A stretch of 64,000 nucleotides of DNA from Aegilops tauschii subsp. strangulata (GCF_002575655.3 NC_053037.3:325651294-325715293); one strand, 5' to 3'; shown: positions 42,809 through 55,779, counted from the first letter of the stretch. Program-made: numbers and translations. Notes: generated by a model not told the origin, from the letters alone.

Positions 42809-44114
42809 TTGTCAAAAGCAATGGCAATATATGAAACTAGTCCCAAAGTGATAGATATGCAAGAGGGATATAATAAAAACTTTCATGAAGATCATTGGAC
42901 AAATTAAACTTGATTCCTTGTAATAGTTTTGAGATATTATGATAGTGATATGTGAGTCATGTTGGTGAGTAATTATGCTTTAGTAAGAATATTGGTGTTA
43001 AGGTTTGTGATTCCCTATGCAAGCACGAAAGTCAATTGTTATGCAATGAAATTGCATCCTACTTGTGGTGCATTATTCAGTGTTATTTATGATTAATGCT
43101 CGCTTATGTGATTCTTTGTTTCTTGGTTGGTTGCTTCTCAATCTTTTTGCTAGCCTCCACTTGTACAAAGTAGAAATACTACTTGTGCATCCATAATCTT
43201 TAAACCAGTTTTGCCACATGAGTCCACCATACCTACCTATATGCGGTATTCCCGTGCCGCTCTAAGAAAATTTGTATGTGCCACCTCTAATTTTTAAAAT
43301 AAATTTCCTTTTGGTGTGCTCATACCGCTCATGAAGCAGCAGGGGGTGGCCAATATTTTCCATGCTAGATGTGTTATTCTCAAGATGAGTGTTTATTCAC
43401 TTGTCATTGCACGAGAGTATAGCGGTAAAAGGGATGCCCAGTCCCGAAATGAAAAATAAATTTACTTTATGTTATCAAATAACAAATTCCTTGAAAAGTG
43501 TTGGTATGGAAGGCACTCGTGGATACTGCTAGCCATGGATTGTGAAAGAATGGTGGAAAAAGGAATAAAATTTATTTTCTATTTGGGAACCGCCTATGAT
43601 ATATATAGCATGCAAAGTGTTGGGAATTACTCTGTCGTTTTCGTTCACGGGAAAAGTGTGCCTCTCAAAAAACAATATCCCTCAATTTTTGCTTTGAGCT
43701 TGGCACCTCTACAAATCCCTACTTCCCTCTGCGAAGGGCCTATCTATTTACTTTATGCAATTTTATTTTTATTTGAGTCTCCATCTTCTCTTATAAAGCA
43801 CCAACTAAGGGGCACTATGATCATACTTGAGCATTGGATGTAGCTAATATGCGAGTGTGTTTCATGAATGGATCAATGATTGAGCATGATGGGCTAGGGA
43901 TAACTTTCTTTAGTGTTGATATTTTGAAAGACATGGTTGCTTGTTGATATGCTTGAGTATTGAAATCTTCGTGTGAAAACTAGACTATTGCTTCGAACCA
44001 TACAAAAGTCCAAATGCCTAAGCTACAAAAGAAAATAATATGTGATGAACATGTTAGGAAGCATTCCCCATCAAAAATTCTGTTTTTATCATTTACCTAC
44101 TCGAGGACGAGTAG

Positions 44115-44133
44115 GAATTAAGCTTGGGGATGC
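44115..44133 (+). promoter_or_regulatory. Polypurine tract of the nested Gypsy
   Basis: GGAATTAAGCTTGGGGATGC directly before the 3' LTR. Confidence 0.8.
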
Positions 44134-45710
44134 TGATACGTCTCCAACGTTTCTATAATTTTTGCTTGTTCCATGCTGTTATATTATCATTCTTGGATGT
44201 TTTACAATCATTTTATAGCAACTTTATATCATTTTTTGGGACTAACCTATTGACATAGTGCCCAGTGCCAGTTGCTATTTTTGCTTGTTTTTTACTTCGC
44301 GGAATATCAGTACCAAACGGAGTCCAAACATAGCAAAACGTTTTGGAGAATTTTTTTGGACCAGAAGACATCCAGTGGACCAAAGAAGTACCACAGGGGA
44401 GGCCCGAGGTGAGCACAAGACACCTGGGCGCGCAAGGAGGCCCAGGCACGCCCAGGTGGGTTGTGCCCACCTCAGTGACCTCCCACACCGCCTCTTCGCC
44501 CTATAAATACCCCAATATTCCAGAAACCCTAGGAGAGTCAACGAAAAACAATTCCAGTCGTCGCAAGTCCCAAAACCATGAGATCCAATCTAGACACCAT
44601 CACAGAGGGGTCCATCATCCTCATTGGTGCCTCTCTGATGATGGGTGAGTAGTTCATCATAGACCTACGGGTCTGTAGGCAGTAGCTATATGGCTTCCTC
44701 TCTCTCTCTTTGATTCTCAATACAATGGTCTCTTGGAGATCTATTTGATGTAACTCTTTTTGCGGTGTCTTTGTTGGGATCCGATGAAGTTTGAGCTTAT
44801 GATCGGATCTATATCCATGAAAGTTATTTCAGTTTTCTTTGATCTCTTATATGCATGATTAATTATAGCCTCATATTTCTTCTTTGAATCTTTGGTTTAG
44901 TTAGGCCAACTGGATCAAATTTTTCTTGCCACGGGAAGAGGTGCTTTGTGATGGGTTCAATCGTGTTGTGTTCTTTCCCAGTGACAGAAGGGCCAGCAAG
45001 ACACGCATGTATCGTTGCTATTAAGGATAACAAGAAGGGGGCTATTCCTACATGAATAGATCTCGTCTACATCATGTCATCGTTCTTATTGCATTACTCT
45101 GTTTCTCCATGACCTTAATACACTAGATGCATGCTGGATAGCAGTCGATGTGTAGAGTAATAGTAGTAGATGCAGGCAGGAGTCGGTCTACTAATCTTGG
45201 ACATGATTCCTATATAATGATCATTGTCTGGATATCATCATAATTATTTGATCTTCTATCAATTGCCCAACAGTAATTTGTTTACGCATCATGTGCTATT
45301 TTCTTGAGAGAATCCACTAGTGAAATCTACGGCCCCAGGGTCTATTCTTTATCATATTTGCTTTGAGATCTATTTTTATTTGCTTTTGTTTTCAGATCTA
45401 TTATTCCAAAAACCAAAAAATACCGTGCTACACTTTTTTATTACTTATTTTATTTCGTGTTTTATCGAGAGCTATTTGTCCAATCTACCACAAATCTATC
45501 TATTTTTTTACCATGGAGGGATTGACAACCCCTCTTACGCGTTTGTTGCAAATATTTGTTGTTTGTGTGAAGGTACCGTTTACATAGTGTTGCTTGGTTC
45601 TCCTACTGGATTGATACCTTGGTTTCATAAGTGAGGGAAATACCTACCATAGTTGTGCTGCATCATCCCTTCCTCTTTGGGGAAATACCGGCATAGTTCA
45701 AGCGACATCA
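44134..45710 (+). repeat. 3' LTR of the nested Gypsy
   Basis: 1577 bp, starts TGATACGTCTCCAACG and ends GCGACATCA. Similar to the 5' LTR with scattered substitutions, so the insertion is not very recent. Confidence 0.95.
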
Positions 45711-45715
45711 GCTAG
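45711..45715. repeat. Right target-site duplication GCTAG of the nested Gypsy
   Basis: Perfect match to 38988-38992. Confidence 0.95.
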
Positions 45716-46437
45716 CCGTATCCACAGGTACTATCCATACCAACACTTTCCAAGGAATATATTATTTGACAACATAAAGTAAATTCATTTTTCATTTCGG
45801 GACTGGGCATTCCTATTACCCCCATACTCTCGTGCAATGACAAGTGAATAAACACTCATCTTGAGAATAACACATCTAGCATGGAAAATGTTGGCCACCC
45901 CCTTCCGCTTCATGAGCGGTACGGGCACAGAAAAAGGAAATTCATTTTGAAAATTAGAGTTGGCACATAAAAGTTTTTCTTAGAATGGCACGGAAATATC
46001 GCATATAGGTAGGTATGGTGGACTCATATGGCAAAACTAGGTTTAAGGATTTTGGATGCACAAGTAGTATTTCTACTTAGTACAAGTGGAGGCTAGCAAA
46101 AAGATTGAGAAGCAACCAACCAAGAAACGAAAAATCTCATAAACAAGCATTAAGCATAACTAACAATGAATAATGCACCATAAGTAGGACGTAATTTCAT
46201 TGCATGACTATTGACTTTCGTGCTTGCATAGGGAATCACATACCTTAACACCAACATTCTTACTAAGGCATAATTACTCACCAACATGACTCACATATTA
46301 CTATGATCATATCTCAAAACTATTACAAAGAATCAAGTTTTATTTGTCCAATGATCTTCATGAAAGTTTTTATTATATCGCTCTTGAATATCTATCACTT
46401 TGGGACTAGTTTCATATGTTGCAATTGCTTTTGACAA

Positions 46438-46660
46438 GCTCAAATAAATTTAAGTGAAGAACATGAGCATAAAGATTTTTATCTCTCAAAATAATATAAG
46501 TGAAGCATGAGAGAATTTCTTCAAAAATTTACCAACTCTCAAATAAATCTAAGTGAAGCATGAGAGTATTTATTTAAAAGTAATAAAGCGCACCATGCTC
46601 AAAAAGATATAAGTGAAGCACTACAGCAATTCCATAGATCAAAAAATTTAAGTGAAGCAT
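46438..46660 (-). ncRNA. Stem-loop array, minus-strand Gypsy copy
   Basis: Reverse-strand counterpart of 42581-42808. Intact units: GCTCA/TGAGC (46438-46442/46464-46468), TCTCTCA/TGAGAGA (46482-46488/46508-46514), ACTCTCA/TGAGAGT (46535-46541/46561-46567). The two remaining units have decayed arms. Confidence 0.6.
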
Positions 46661-46828
46661 AAAGAGAAATTCTAACAAATCATAGCATAATTTTGGCTCT
46701 CTCAAATAGGTATGTCCAGCAAGTATACTTGACTCAAATAATACAAGACGCTCCAATCAAAACTCATGATATGTGACGAATAAAAATATAGCTCCAAGTA
46801 AAATTACCAATGGTCGTTAGAATAAAGA

Positions 46829-46911
46829 GGGGATGCCTTTCGGGGCATCCCCAAGCTTAGTTGCTTGGTTCTCCTTGAATATTAACTTGGGGTGCCATGA
46901 GAATCCCCAAG
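46829..46911 (-). ncRNA. Two-hairpin module, minus-strand Gypsy copy
   Basis: GGGGATGCC (46829-46837) pairs perfectly with GGCATCCCC (46844-46852); CTTGGGG (46886-46892) pairs with CCCCAAG (46905-46911). Order on the minus strand is the same as in the other copies. Confidence 0.6.
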
Positions 46912-47577
46912 CTTAGGCTATTTTCACTCCTCATTCCTTCATCCATCATGATCACAGCCAAAACTTGAAAGCTTCAATCACACAAAACTTAACAAAACCT
47001 TCATGAGATCCGTTAGTATAATAAAGCAAATCACCACTCTAAGTACTGTTGCAAACCCATTCATATTTTCTTATTGCATTATACCTAATGCATTCCAACT
47101 TTACCATGGCTTATACCCCCCGATAAAATCTGTAGATTCATCAAAATAAGCACACAATGCAACGAAAGTAGAATCTGTCAAAAACAGAACAATCAGTAGT
47201 AATCTGGACTCTAACCATACGTGTGTAACTCCAAAAATTCTGAACAATTATGAAAACATAGGCAATTTTTATATAAATATTGTGTAAAAATTTCAGAATT
47301 ATTCGTCGCTTCTGTGCTTTTTTTAAAATTCTGCTACTGGACGCAAAAGTTTCTGTTTTTCAACAAGATCAAATCAACTATCACCCAACATGATCCCATA
47401 GGCTTTACTTGGCACAAACACTAACTAAATATAAAAACACAATCATAACAGTAGCATAATTTTGCAAACACTCAAGAACATAAGGAAAAAGTCAAAAATA
47501 AATTTTATTCATTGGGTTGTCTCCCAACAAGCACTATCGTTTTATGCCCCTAGCTAGGCATAAGATTTTATTGATGC

Positions 47578-48414
47578 TCACGTAAAATATAATAATTGAA
47601 ACACAAAGAGAGCAACATAAAACATGTGACAAACACATTTATGTCTAACATACTTCCTCTGCATAGGAATTTTATAAGCAAACAAATTATCAAGACAAGA
47701 AATATCTAGCGTATGCAAGGAAGGAGGAATAAACAATAGCAATCTCAATATGAAGAGAGGTAATTTATGAACATGAGAATTTCTACAACCATATTTTCCT
47801 CTCTCATAATAATTACATGTAGGATCATAATCAAATTCAACAATATAGCTATCAAATAAAATTTTCTTTTTATGATCCACATGCATGCAAAGTTGACCCT
47901 CTTCCAAAATAGTGGGATCATCAAATAAAGTCATGACCTATCCAAGCCCACTTTTATTTAAAAAAATCATAAGATTGATCATTCTCCAAAGTAGTGGGAT
48001 CATTATTACCTAGAGTTGACACTCTTCCGAACCCACTTTCAATATTATCTCAAACATATTCATCATGAGGCTTAATAAATTTTCAAGATTGTAAGAAGAA
48101 TCACCCCAATCATGAACATTGCAATAAGTAGTGGACATATCAAACTTAGCATCCCCAAGCTTGGGGTTTTGCATAGTATTAGCACAATTGACACTAATAG
48201 AATTTATAATAACACAATTGCAATCATGCTTTTCATTCAAGGAGCTATCCCGAATCACTTCAAAAAATTTCTCTTTTAGCACTTCATGACAATTTTTAGA
48301 TTCACGGATTTCAAGCAAAACTTCATAAATATAATCTAGTGAGCTCAATTCACTAACAATTGGTTCATCATAATTGGATCTTTTAAAAAGATTAGCAAGT
48401 GGATGAGGATCCAT
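47578..48414 (-). pseudogene. ORF of unknown function after the primer site of the minus-strand Gypsy
   Basis: Two frame blocks, 48414-48010 (134 residues, from MDPHPLANLFKRSNYDEP) and 47934-47578 (118 residues), belong to one former ORF: both lie in the same register but the stretch between them shifts frame. It takes the place where the sister element carries gag. The first block is acidic and polar with LSSLDYIYEVLLEIRESK. The second has an aromatic/Cys part (DYDPTCNYYERGKYGCRN) and a hydrophobic C-terminus (HMFYVALFVFQLLYF) that could be a membrane segment. I recall similar hypothetical proteins in Triticeae repeats but know no function. Confidence 0.55.
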
Positions 48415-48621
48415 ATCAATAGATTTTTAGCAAGTGAAGATGCAAGCAAATAGAAGACACATGGCACACAAGCAAAGATAGCAAACGAACAAAAAGGCAA
48501 ACAAAAAGAAGGCAAAAAAATTGTGAAGTGGGGGAGATGAAAATGAGAGGCAAATGGCAAATAAAGTAATTGCAAGGAGATGAGATTTGTGATTGGGTAC
48601 CTGATAGATGTTGATGATGTC

Positions 48622-48639
48622 TCCCCGGCAACGGCGCCA
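48622..48639 (-). promoter_or_regulatory. tRNA-Asp-type primer site of the minus-strand Gypsy
   Basis: On the minus strand TGGCGCCGTTGCCGGGGA, 15 bp from the LTR edge at 48655. Confidence 0.85.
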
Positions 48640-48654
48640 GAGATTCCTTTTGAT

Positions 48655-49840
48655 TGCTCGTATCCGCGTCGGTATTTTCCCAAAGAGGAAGGGATGATGC
48701 AGTACAGCTACGATAGGTATTTCCCTCAGTTATGAAACAAAGGTTATAGAACCAGTAGGAGAACCAAGCAACACTATGTAAACGGTACCTGCACACAAAG
48801 AACAAAACCTTGCAACCCAACGCGTAAGAGGGGTTGTTAATCCCTCCCCGGTAAAAAGATAGATTAAATAGTATGAGTTTGGATAAATAGATCTGAATAA
48901 AACACGGAATAAATTATGCAAATAAAAAGTGCAGCAAGGTATTTTTGGGTTTTTGGAATAATAGATCTGAGAACAAAAGCGATGAAAAATAGATCGAAAA
49001 GCAATATGATAAAAGATAGAACCGGGGGCCGTAGATTTCACTAGTGGCTTCTCTTGAGAAAATAGCATACGGTGGGTAAGCAAATTACTGTTGGGCAATT
49101 GATAAAAGATCAAATAATAATGACGATATCCAGGCAATGATCATTATATAGGCATCATTTCCAAGATTAGTAGACCGAAATGATTCTACATCTACTACTA
49201 TTACTCCACAACCAACCGCTATCCAGCATGCATCTAGTGTATTAAGTTCATGGAGAAATGGAGTAATGCAATAAGAACGATGACATGATGTAGACAAGAT
49301 CTATTCATGTAGGAATAGACCCCATCTTATTGTCCTTAATAGCAAAGATACATGCGTGCCTCGCTACCCCTTATGTCACTGGATGAGGAGATCAAACCCA
49401 TCACAAAGCACCTCTTCCCATGGCAAGAAAAATCAATCTAGTTGGCCTACTAAACCAAAGATTTGAAGAAGAAATACGAAGCTATAACTAATCATGCATA
49501 TAAGATATGAAAGAAAACCCAAATAACTTTCATGGATAGAAACTGATCATAAACTCGATCTTCATCGGATCCCAGGAGACCATTGTATCGAGAATCAAAG
49601 AGAGAGAGAGAAAGCCATCTAGTTACTTCCTACGGACTTATAGGTCTATGGTGGACTACTCACGCATAATAGGAGAGGCACCAATGAGGATGATGAACCC
49701 CTCCGTGATGGTGTAGATTGGATCTCTTGGTTCTGGAACTTGCCGTGGCTGGAATTGTGTTTCGTCTGCTCCCCTAGGGTTTCTAGAATTTCTGAGGATT
49801 TATAGAGCGAAGAGGCGGTGGAGGAGACCCCCGTGGGCCC
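48655..49840 (-). repeat. 5' LTR of the minus-strand Gypsy, truncated
   Basis: Reverse-strand counterpart of the last 1.2 kb of the type B LTR. Its first 350 bp or so are lost at the junction with the next element at 49841. A TATAAATCC motif is seen on the minus strand near 49803. Confidence 0.85.
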
Positions 49841-51366
49841 TCATACGTCTCCAACGTATCTATAATTTTTTATTGTTCCATGCTATTATATTATCTATTT
49901 TGGATGTTTTATATGCATTAATATGCTATTTTATATTATTTTTGGGACTAACTTATTAACCCTGAGCCCAGTGCCAGTTTCTGTCTTTCCTTGTTTTTGA
50001 CTTTTACATAAAAGGAATATTAAACGAAGTCCAAACGGAATAAAACTTTACGATGATTTTTCCTGAATCAGAAGACACCTACGTGACTTGGAGAGAGGGC
50101 CAGAAGAGTCCTGAGGAGGCCACAAGCCTCTAGGGCACGCCCCGGGGGGGCAGGCTTGTGGGCCCCTCGAGGGTCCTCTAACCCTAGCTCCGCCTCTATA
50201 AATTCTCAAATATTCACCAAACATCAGAAGCGTCCACAAAAATACTCCTCTGCCGCCGCAAGCTTCTGTCCTCGTGAGATCCCATCTTGGGGCTTTTTCC
50301 AGCGATCTGTCGGAGGGGGATTGGATCACATAGGGCCTCTACATCAACCTTGCTGCCCTTCCGATGATGCGTGAGTAGTTTACCACAGACCTACGAGTAC
50401 AATGTTACCCTTGATGTTCTTGGAGATCTATTTGATGTAATCTTCTTTTGTGGTGGGTTTGTTGAGATCGATGAATTGTGGATTTATGATCAGATTATCT
50501 ATGAATATTATTTGAGTCTTTTTTGAACTCTTTTATGCATGATTAAGATATCTCTGTATTTCTATTCGAACTATCGGTTTGGTTTGGCCAACTAGATTGG
50601 TTTTTCTTGCAATGGGAGTGGTGCTTAGTTTTGGGTTCAATCTTGTGGTGTCCTCACCCAGTGACAGAAGGGGTAGCGAGGCATGTATTGTATTGTTGCC
50701 ATCAAGGATAAAATAGATGGGTTTTACATCATATTGCTTGAGTTTATCCCTCTACATCATGTCATCTTACTTAAGGCGTTACTCCGTTCTTATGAACTTA
50801 ATACTCTAGATGCATGCCGGATAGCGATTGATGTGTGGAGTAATAGTAGTAGATGCAGGCAGGAGTCGGTCTACTTGTCACAGACGTGATGCCTATATTC
50901 ATGATCATTGCCTTGGATATCGTCATAATTATGCGCTTTTCTATCAATTGCTCAACAGTAATTTGTTTACCCACCGTATGCTATTTTCAAGAGAGAAGCC
51001 GCTAGTGAAACCTATGGCCCCCAGATCTATTTTCCATCATATATTTGCAGATCTGTAAACCAAAAAACCCAAATATACCTTGCTGCAATTTATTTATATT
51101 TACTTTAGTTTGCTCTTTTATTTATCTTTTATACCTATCTCTATTAGATCTCACTCTTGTTCGTGGCCGTGAAGGGATTGACAACCCCTTTTTCTCGCTG
51201 TGTGCAAGTGTTTGTTAGTTTGTGTAGGTGCATATATTGGGGACTTGCTTGTGCCTCCTACTGGATTGATACCTTGGTTCTTAAGTAAGGGAAATACTTG
51301 TCTCTACTTTGCTGCATCACCCTTTCCTCTTCAAGGAAAAAATCAACGCAAGCTCAAGAAGTAGCA
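49841..51366 (+). repeat. 5' LTR of the third Gypsy
   Basis: Starts TCATACGTCTCCAACG (second base changed from the usual G) and ends GAAGTAGCA. TATAAATTC near 50197 is the likely promoter box. Confidence 0.85.
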
Positions 51367-51378
51367 GGAAGAATTTCT

Positions 51379-51395
51379 AGCGCTGTTGCCGGGGA
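51379..51395 (+). promoter_or_regulatory. tRNA-Asp-type primer site of the third Gypsy
   Basis: AGCGCTGTTGCCGGGGA, 12 bp after the LTR, same variant as the first copy in the nested element. Confidence 0.78.
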
Positions 51396-51603
51396 GGTTC
51401 TACATCAAGCCTACCAAGTACCCATCATATACTCTCATCTCTTGCACTTACATTATTTGCCATTTTCCTCTCGTTTTCGTCTCCCCCACTTCTAAAACAT
51501 TTTCAGAAAAACACAAAAATATTTGCCTTTTTTTGCCCTTCTTTCGTTCGTCTTTTTGTTTTCTTTCCATTTTCTTGTGTGCTAGATCGCTTGTTTGGCT
51601 ATC

Positions 51604-52418
51604 ATAGCTAGTCCTTCTACCATTATTAGTACCCCTGAAAGTTAGGTTCTCAATTTTAAATAAAGGGAGGGAGAAAATTTAAAAGATGCTTGGTACAGAA
51701 TTTGCAATGCTCAAAATAGATCTACTCGTAAGCAATCTACTACTGTTCTACTCCGTAATTTTTATGTGGGTGTTACTAATTGGTACAGATAAGTGCTAGA
51801 TACCATTACTGGGGGTAATTTCTTGGGTAGCCATACTTTGTATGCTTACAATGCTATGATAGATTTGGTAGGATCACCACCACTCATGGTTAATGAAACA
51901 ATTTTAACTTTGGAACATGTGATGTGAAGGCTTGATATTGTTGAGAATAAGATTTCTACCGTTGAGCTTATTGAAAATTTGGATAAAAAGATTCATAATC
52001 ACATTACTCAAATTGGATCAAAGGTGGGAATTACTTTAAAGAAACTAAAGGAAAAGGAACCTATAGTTAATGAGAAAATAGATCAAGGTTCTTCTAGAAT
52101 TGATAAATTAGAAGATATTATTACCAACTTGGGTTCTGCTTTTGCCGCTGTTAAAACTACACCGAATTTCCCCCTACTAAAGCTACTAAGTTTATTTATG
52201 TTCCTAGAAATAAAGGTGAATCGTCTAGTAAAGGAAACGAAGACCTTAAGATGAAAAGTATTTTTCCTAGCCTTGTCAATATCATTAAAGAACCAATTGC
52301 TACAAGCGGATTTGTTGATTTCCTACCTAGGGGTGTGATTATCAATAAACCTAAAGAATCTCCTAGTGGTTTTAAACATGCAATTGAAGAATTGAATACC
52401 AAAGATGACAATACCTAG
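51604..52418 (+). pseudogene. gag relic of the third Gypsy
   Basis: Aligned by eye with the gag fragment at 40843-41574: LKDAWYRICNAQNRS and FYVGVTNWYR are readable. The start codon is ATA, and stops lie near 51643, 51661, 51789 and 51925. The frame is open from 51979 to 52254 and then shifts; the end is readable up to the TAG at about 52416-52418. The original gag of this family therefore probably ended here as well. Confidence 0.8.
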
Positions 52419-53072
52419 ATCTATGTTTTATGCCTAGCTAGGCGCGTTAAACAATAGTGCTTATTGGGAGGCAACCCAATTTTTTTTATTTTTTGTTTTT
52501 GGTTCTTTTTTTCAATAAATACACATTATTACCTCTGTAGTAATTGTGTTTTGGTGTTTTAATTAGTGTTTGAGCCAAGTAAGACCTTTGGGATGGTCTA
52601 TGGTGATAGTTGATTTGATCTTGCTGAAAAACAAAAACTTTTGCGCTCAATGCCAGAATTTTAGAAAATCACAGAAACGTGCTTTTGATCTGATTTTTAC
52701 ACAAGATTTATATACAAATTGCCCAGGTTGTCCTAATTTTTCAGAATCTTTGGAGTTACAGAAGTATACGATTTCCATATTACTACAGACTGTTCTATTT
52801 TTGACATATTCTGTTTTCTATGTGTTGTTTGCTTATTTTGATGAATCTATGGGTAGTATCGGGGGGTAAGAACCATGGACAAGTTTGAATACAGTAGATA
52901 TATAACACCAATATAAATTTAGAATGAGTTCGCAACAGTACCTAAAGTGGTGATTTATTTTTATTATACTAACGGATCTTACGAGTTTTCTGTTGAGATT
53001 TGAGTTGTGAAGTTTTCAAGTTTTGGGTAAAGTTTTGATGGACAACGGAATAAGGAGTGGCAAGAGCCTAAG

Positions 53073-53155
53073 CTTGGGGATGCCCAAGGAACCCCAAGGT
53101 AATATTCAAGGAAAACCAAGCATCTAAGCTTGGGGATGCCCCGTATGGCATCCCC
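53073..53155 (+). ncRNA. Two-hairpin module, third Gypsy copy
   Basis: CTTGGGG (53073-53079) pairs with CCCCAAG (53092-53098); GGGGATGCC (53132-53140) pairs perfectly with GGCATCCCC (53147-53155), loop CCGTAT. Confidence 0.6.
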
Positions 53156-53340
53156 TCTTTTGTTTTCAATCCATCGGTAAATTTACTTGAGGCTATATTT
53201 TTATTACCACATGATATGTGTTTTGCTTGGAGCGTCTTATATGATATGAGTCTTTGCTTTTTAGTTTGCCACAATCATCCTTGTTGTACACACGTTTTGA
53301 GAGGGACACGCATTAATCGTGAATTTATTAGAATAGTCTA

Positions 53341-53473
53341 TGTGCTTCACTTATATCTTTTGAGCTAGGCAGTTTGCTCTAGTGCTTCACTTATATCTTT
53401 TTTGAGCGTGGCGGTGGCTTTATTTTATAGAAATTGGTGAACTCTCATGCTTCACTTATATTATTTTGAGAGT
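53341..53473 (+). ncRNA. Stem-loop array, third Gypsy copy (partial)
   Basis: GCTC/GAGC (53376-53379/53404-53407) and ACTCTCA/TGAGAGT (53441-53447/53467-53473) are intact around TGCTTCACTTATAT loops. A further unit at 53341 has lost its left arm, and the last two units seen in the other copies are missing. Confidence 0.55.
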
Positions 53474-54044
53474 CTTAAACAGCATGGTAATTTGCTTAGG
53501 TTATGAATTTAGTCCTAATATGATGGGCATCCAAGAGGGATATAATAAAAACTTTCATATAAAGAGCATTGAATATATGAGAAGTTTGATTCCTTGCATT
53601 TGTTTTGAGATATAAAGATGGTGATATTACAGTCATGCTAGTGAGTAATTGTGGATTGGTAGAAATACTTGTGTTAAAGTTTGTGATTCCCGTTGCATGC
53701 ACGTATGGTGAACTATTATGTGATGAAGTCGGAGCATGATTTATTTTTTGATTGTCTTCCTTATGAGTGGAGGTCGGGGACGAGCGATGGTCTTTTCCTA
53801 CCAATCTACCCCCCTAGGAGCATGCCTATAGTACTTTGTTTCGATGGCTAATACATTTTTGAAAATAAGTATGTGAGTTCTTTATGACTAATGTTTAGTC
53901 CATGGATTATACGCACTCTCATCCTTCCACCATTGCTAGCCTCTCTAGTACCGCGCAACTTTCGCCGGTGCATCAAACCCACCATATACCTTTCCTCAAA
54001 ACAGCCACTATACCTACATATTATGGCATTTCCATAGCCATTCC

Positions 54045-55779
54045 TGTTGGGGAACGTAGTATTTCAAAAAATTTGCCTACGATCACACAAGATTTATCTA
54101 GGAGAAGCATAGCAACGAGCAGGGAGAGTGTGTCCACGTACCCTCGTAGACCGAAAGCGGAAGCGTTTAGTAACGCGGTTGATGTACTCGAACGTATTCG
54201 CGATCCAACCGATCCAAGTAACGAACGCACGGCACCTCCGCGATTTGCACATGTTCAGCTCGATGACGTCCCTCGAACTCTTGATCTAGTTGAGGCCGAG
54301 GGAGAGTTTCGTCAGCACAACGGCGTGGTGACGGTGATGATGAAGTTACCGATGCAGGGCTTCGCCTAAGCACTACGACAATATGACCAAGGTGGAAAAC
54401 TGTGGAGGGGGGCACTGCACACGGCTAAAGATCAACTTGTGTGTCTATGGGGTGCCCCCCTCACCCGTATATAAAGGAGGGGAGGAGGAGGCTGGCCGGC
54501 CCTAAGGGGCGCGCCCAAGGGGGGGAATCCTACTCCAAGTAGGAATCGCCCCCCCCTTCCTAGTCCAAGTAGGAGAAGAAGGAAGGAGAGGGAGAGGGAG
54601 AGGGAGAGGGAAAGAGGGGCCGCGCCCCCCTCTCCTAGTCCTATTCGGATTCCCCTTGGGGGGGGCGCGCCACCTCCTGGCTGCTGCCCTCTCTCTCCCC
54701 TAAGGCCAACTAAGGCCCATTACTTCCCCCGGGGGGTTCCGGTAACCCCTCCGGCACTCCGGTTTTATCCGAAACTATCCGGAACACTTCCGTTGTCCGA
54801 ATAACATGGTCCAATATATCAATCTTTATGTCTCGACCATTTCGAGACTCCTCGTCATGTTCGTGATCTCATCCAGGACTCCGCACAACCTTCGGTACAT
54901 CAAATCACATAACTCATAATATAAATCGTCATCAAACGTTAAGCGTGCGGACCCTACGGGTTCGAGAACTATGTAGACATGACCGAGACACATCTCCGGT
55001 AAATAACCAATAGCGGAACCTGGATGCTCATATTGGCTCCTACATATTCTACGAATATCTTTATCGGTCAAACTGCATAACAACATACGTTGTTCCCTTT
55101 CTCATCGGTATGTTACTTCCCCGAGATTCGATCGTCGGTATCATCATACCTAGTTCAATCTCGTTACCGGCAAGTCTCTTTACTCATTCCGTAATGCATC
55201 ATCCCGCAACTAACTCATTAGTCACATTGCTTGCAAGGCTTATAGTGATGTGCATTACCGAGAGGGCCCAGAGATACCTCTCCGACAATCGGAGTGACAA
55301 ATCCTAATCTCGATCTATGCCAACTCAACAAACACCATCGGAGACACCTGTAGAGCATCTTTATAATCACCCAGTTGCGCTGTGACGTTTGATAGCACAC
55401 TAAGTGTTCCTTCGGTATTCGGGAGTTGCATAATCTCATAGTCAGAGGAACATGTATAAGTCATGAAGAAAGCAATAGCAATAAACTAAACGATCATAGT
55501 GCTAAGCTAACGGATGGGTCTTGTCCATCACATCATTCTCTACTGATGTGATCCCGTTCAACAAATGACAACACATGTCTATGGCTAGGAAACTTAACCA
55601 TCTTTGATTAACGAGCTAGTCTAGAAGAGGCATACTAGGGACACTATGTTTGTCTATGTATTCACACATGTACTAAGTTTCCGGTTAATACAATTCTAGC
55701 ATGAATAATAAACATTTATCATGATACAAGGAAATATAAATAACAACTTTATTATTGCCTCTAGGGCATATTTCCTTCA
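54045..55779 (-). repeat. 3' LTR of the second BARE/WIS-type Copia
   Basis: 1735 bp. Plus-strand ends TGTTGGGGAACG and CATATTTCCTTCA. It contains a GA-rich purine stretch near 54573-54613. The plus-strand frame 53902-54369 crosses into this LTR and is not a gene. Confidence 0.9.

Larger units (their letters stand above)
38993..45710 (+). mobile_element. Complete non-autonomous Gypsy element, LTR type B
   Basis: 6718 bp, with LTRs 38993-40562 and 44134-45710, tRNA-Asp primer site, a gag fragment, long noncoding middle and a purine tract. It sits in opposite direction in a relative of the same family. It lacks protease, reverse transcriptase and integrase, so its movement would need proteins supplied by another element. 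The tRNA-Asp primer points to the Athila-like group. Confidence 0.93.
38402..49840 (-). mobile_element. Gypsy element, LTR type B, minus strand, split by a nested copy
   Basis: Parts are 38402-38992 and 45716-48654 (internal) and 48655-49840 (5' LTR, outer start lost). A primer site at 48622-48639 marks its 5' side. It has no pol. At its left end the usual 3' LTR is replaced by the type A relic, with the join in the shared AAGCTTGGGG purine tract. It carries an unknown ORF after the primer site, and the conserved hairpin modules near 46829-46911 and 46438-46600. Confidence 0.75.
49841..54044 (+). mobile_element. Third non-autonomous Gypsy (plus strand), 3' end lost
   Basis: 5' LTR 49841-51366, primer site 51379-51395, gag relic, both hairpin modules, and further internal DNA until the second BARE/WIS-type Copia at 54045. 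No purine tract or 3' LTR remains in the window. More diverged from the other two than they are from each other. Confidence 0.85.

Noticed and set aside
48153..48166. Perfect palindrome CCCCAAGCTTGGGG as a control site
   Set aside because: It lies within the decayed ORF of the minus-strand Gypsy and is another copy of the family's purine-tract word; no separate role can be argued.
53902..54369. 155-residue plus-strand protein
   Set aside because: The frame crosses the border between Gypsy internal DNA and the Copia LTR at 54045, so it is a chance fusion.
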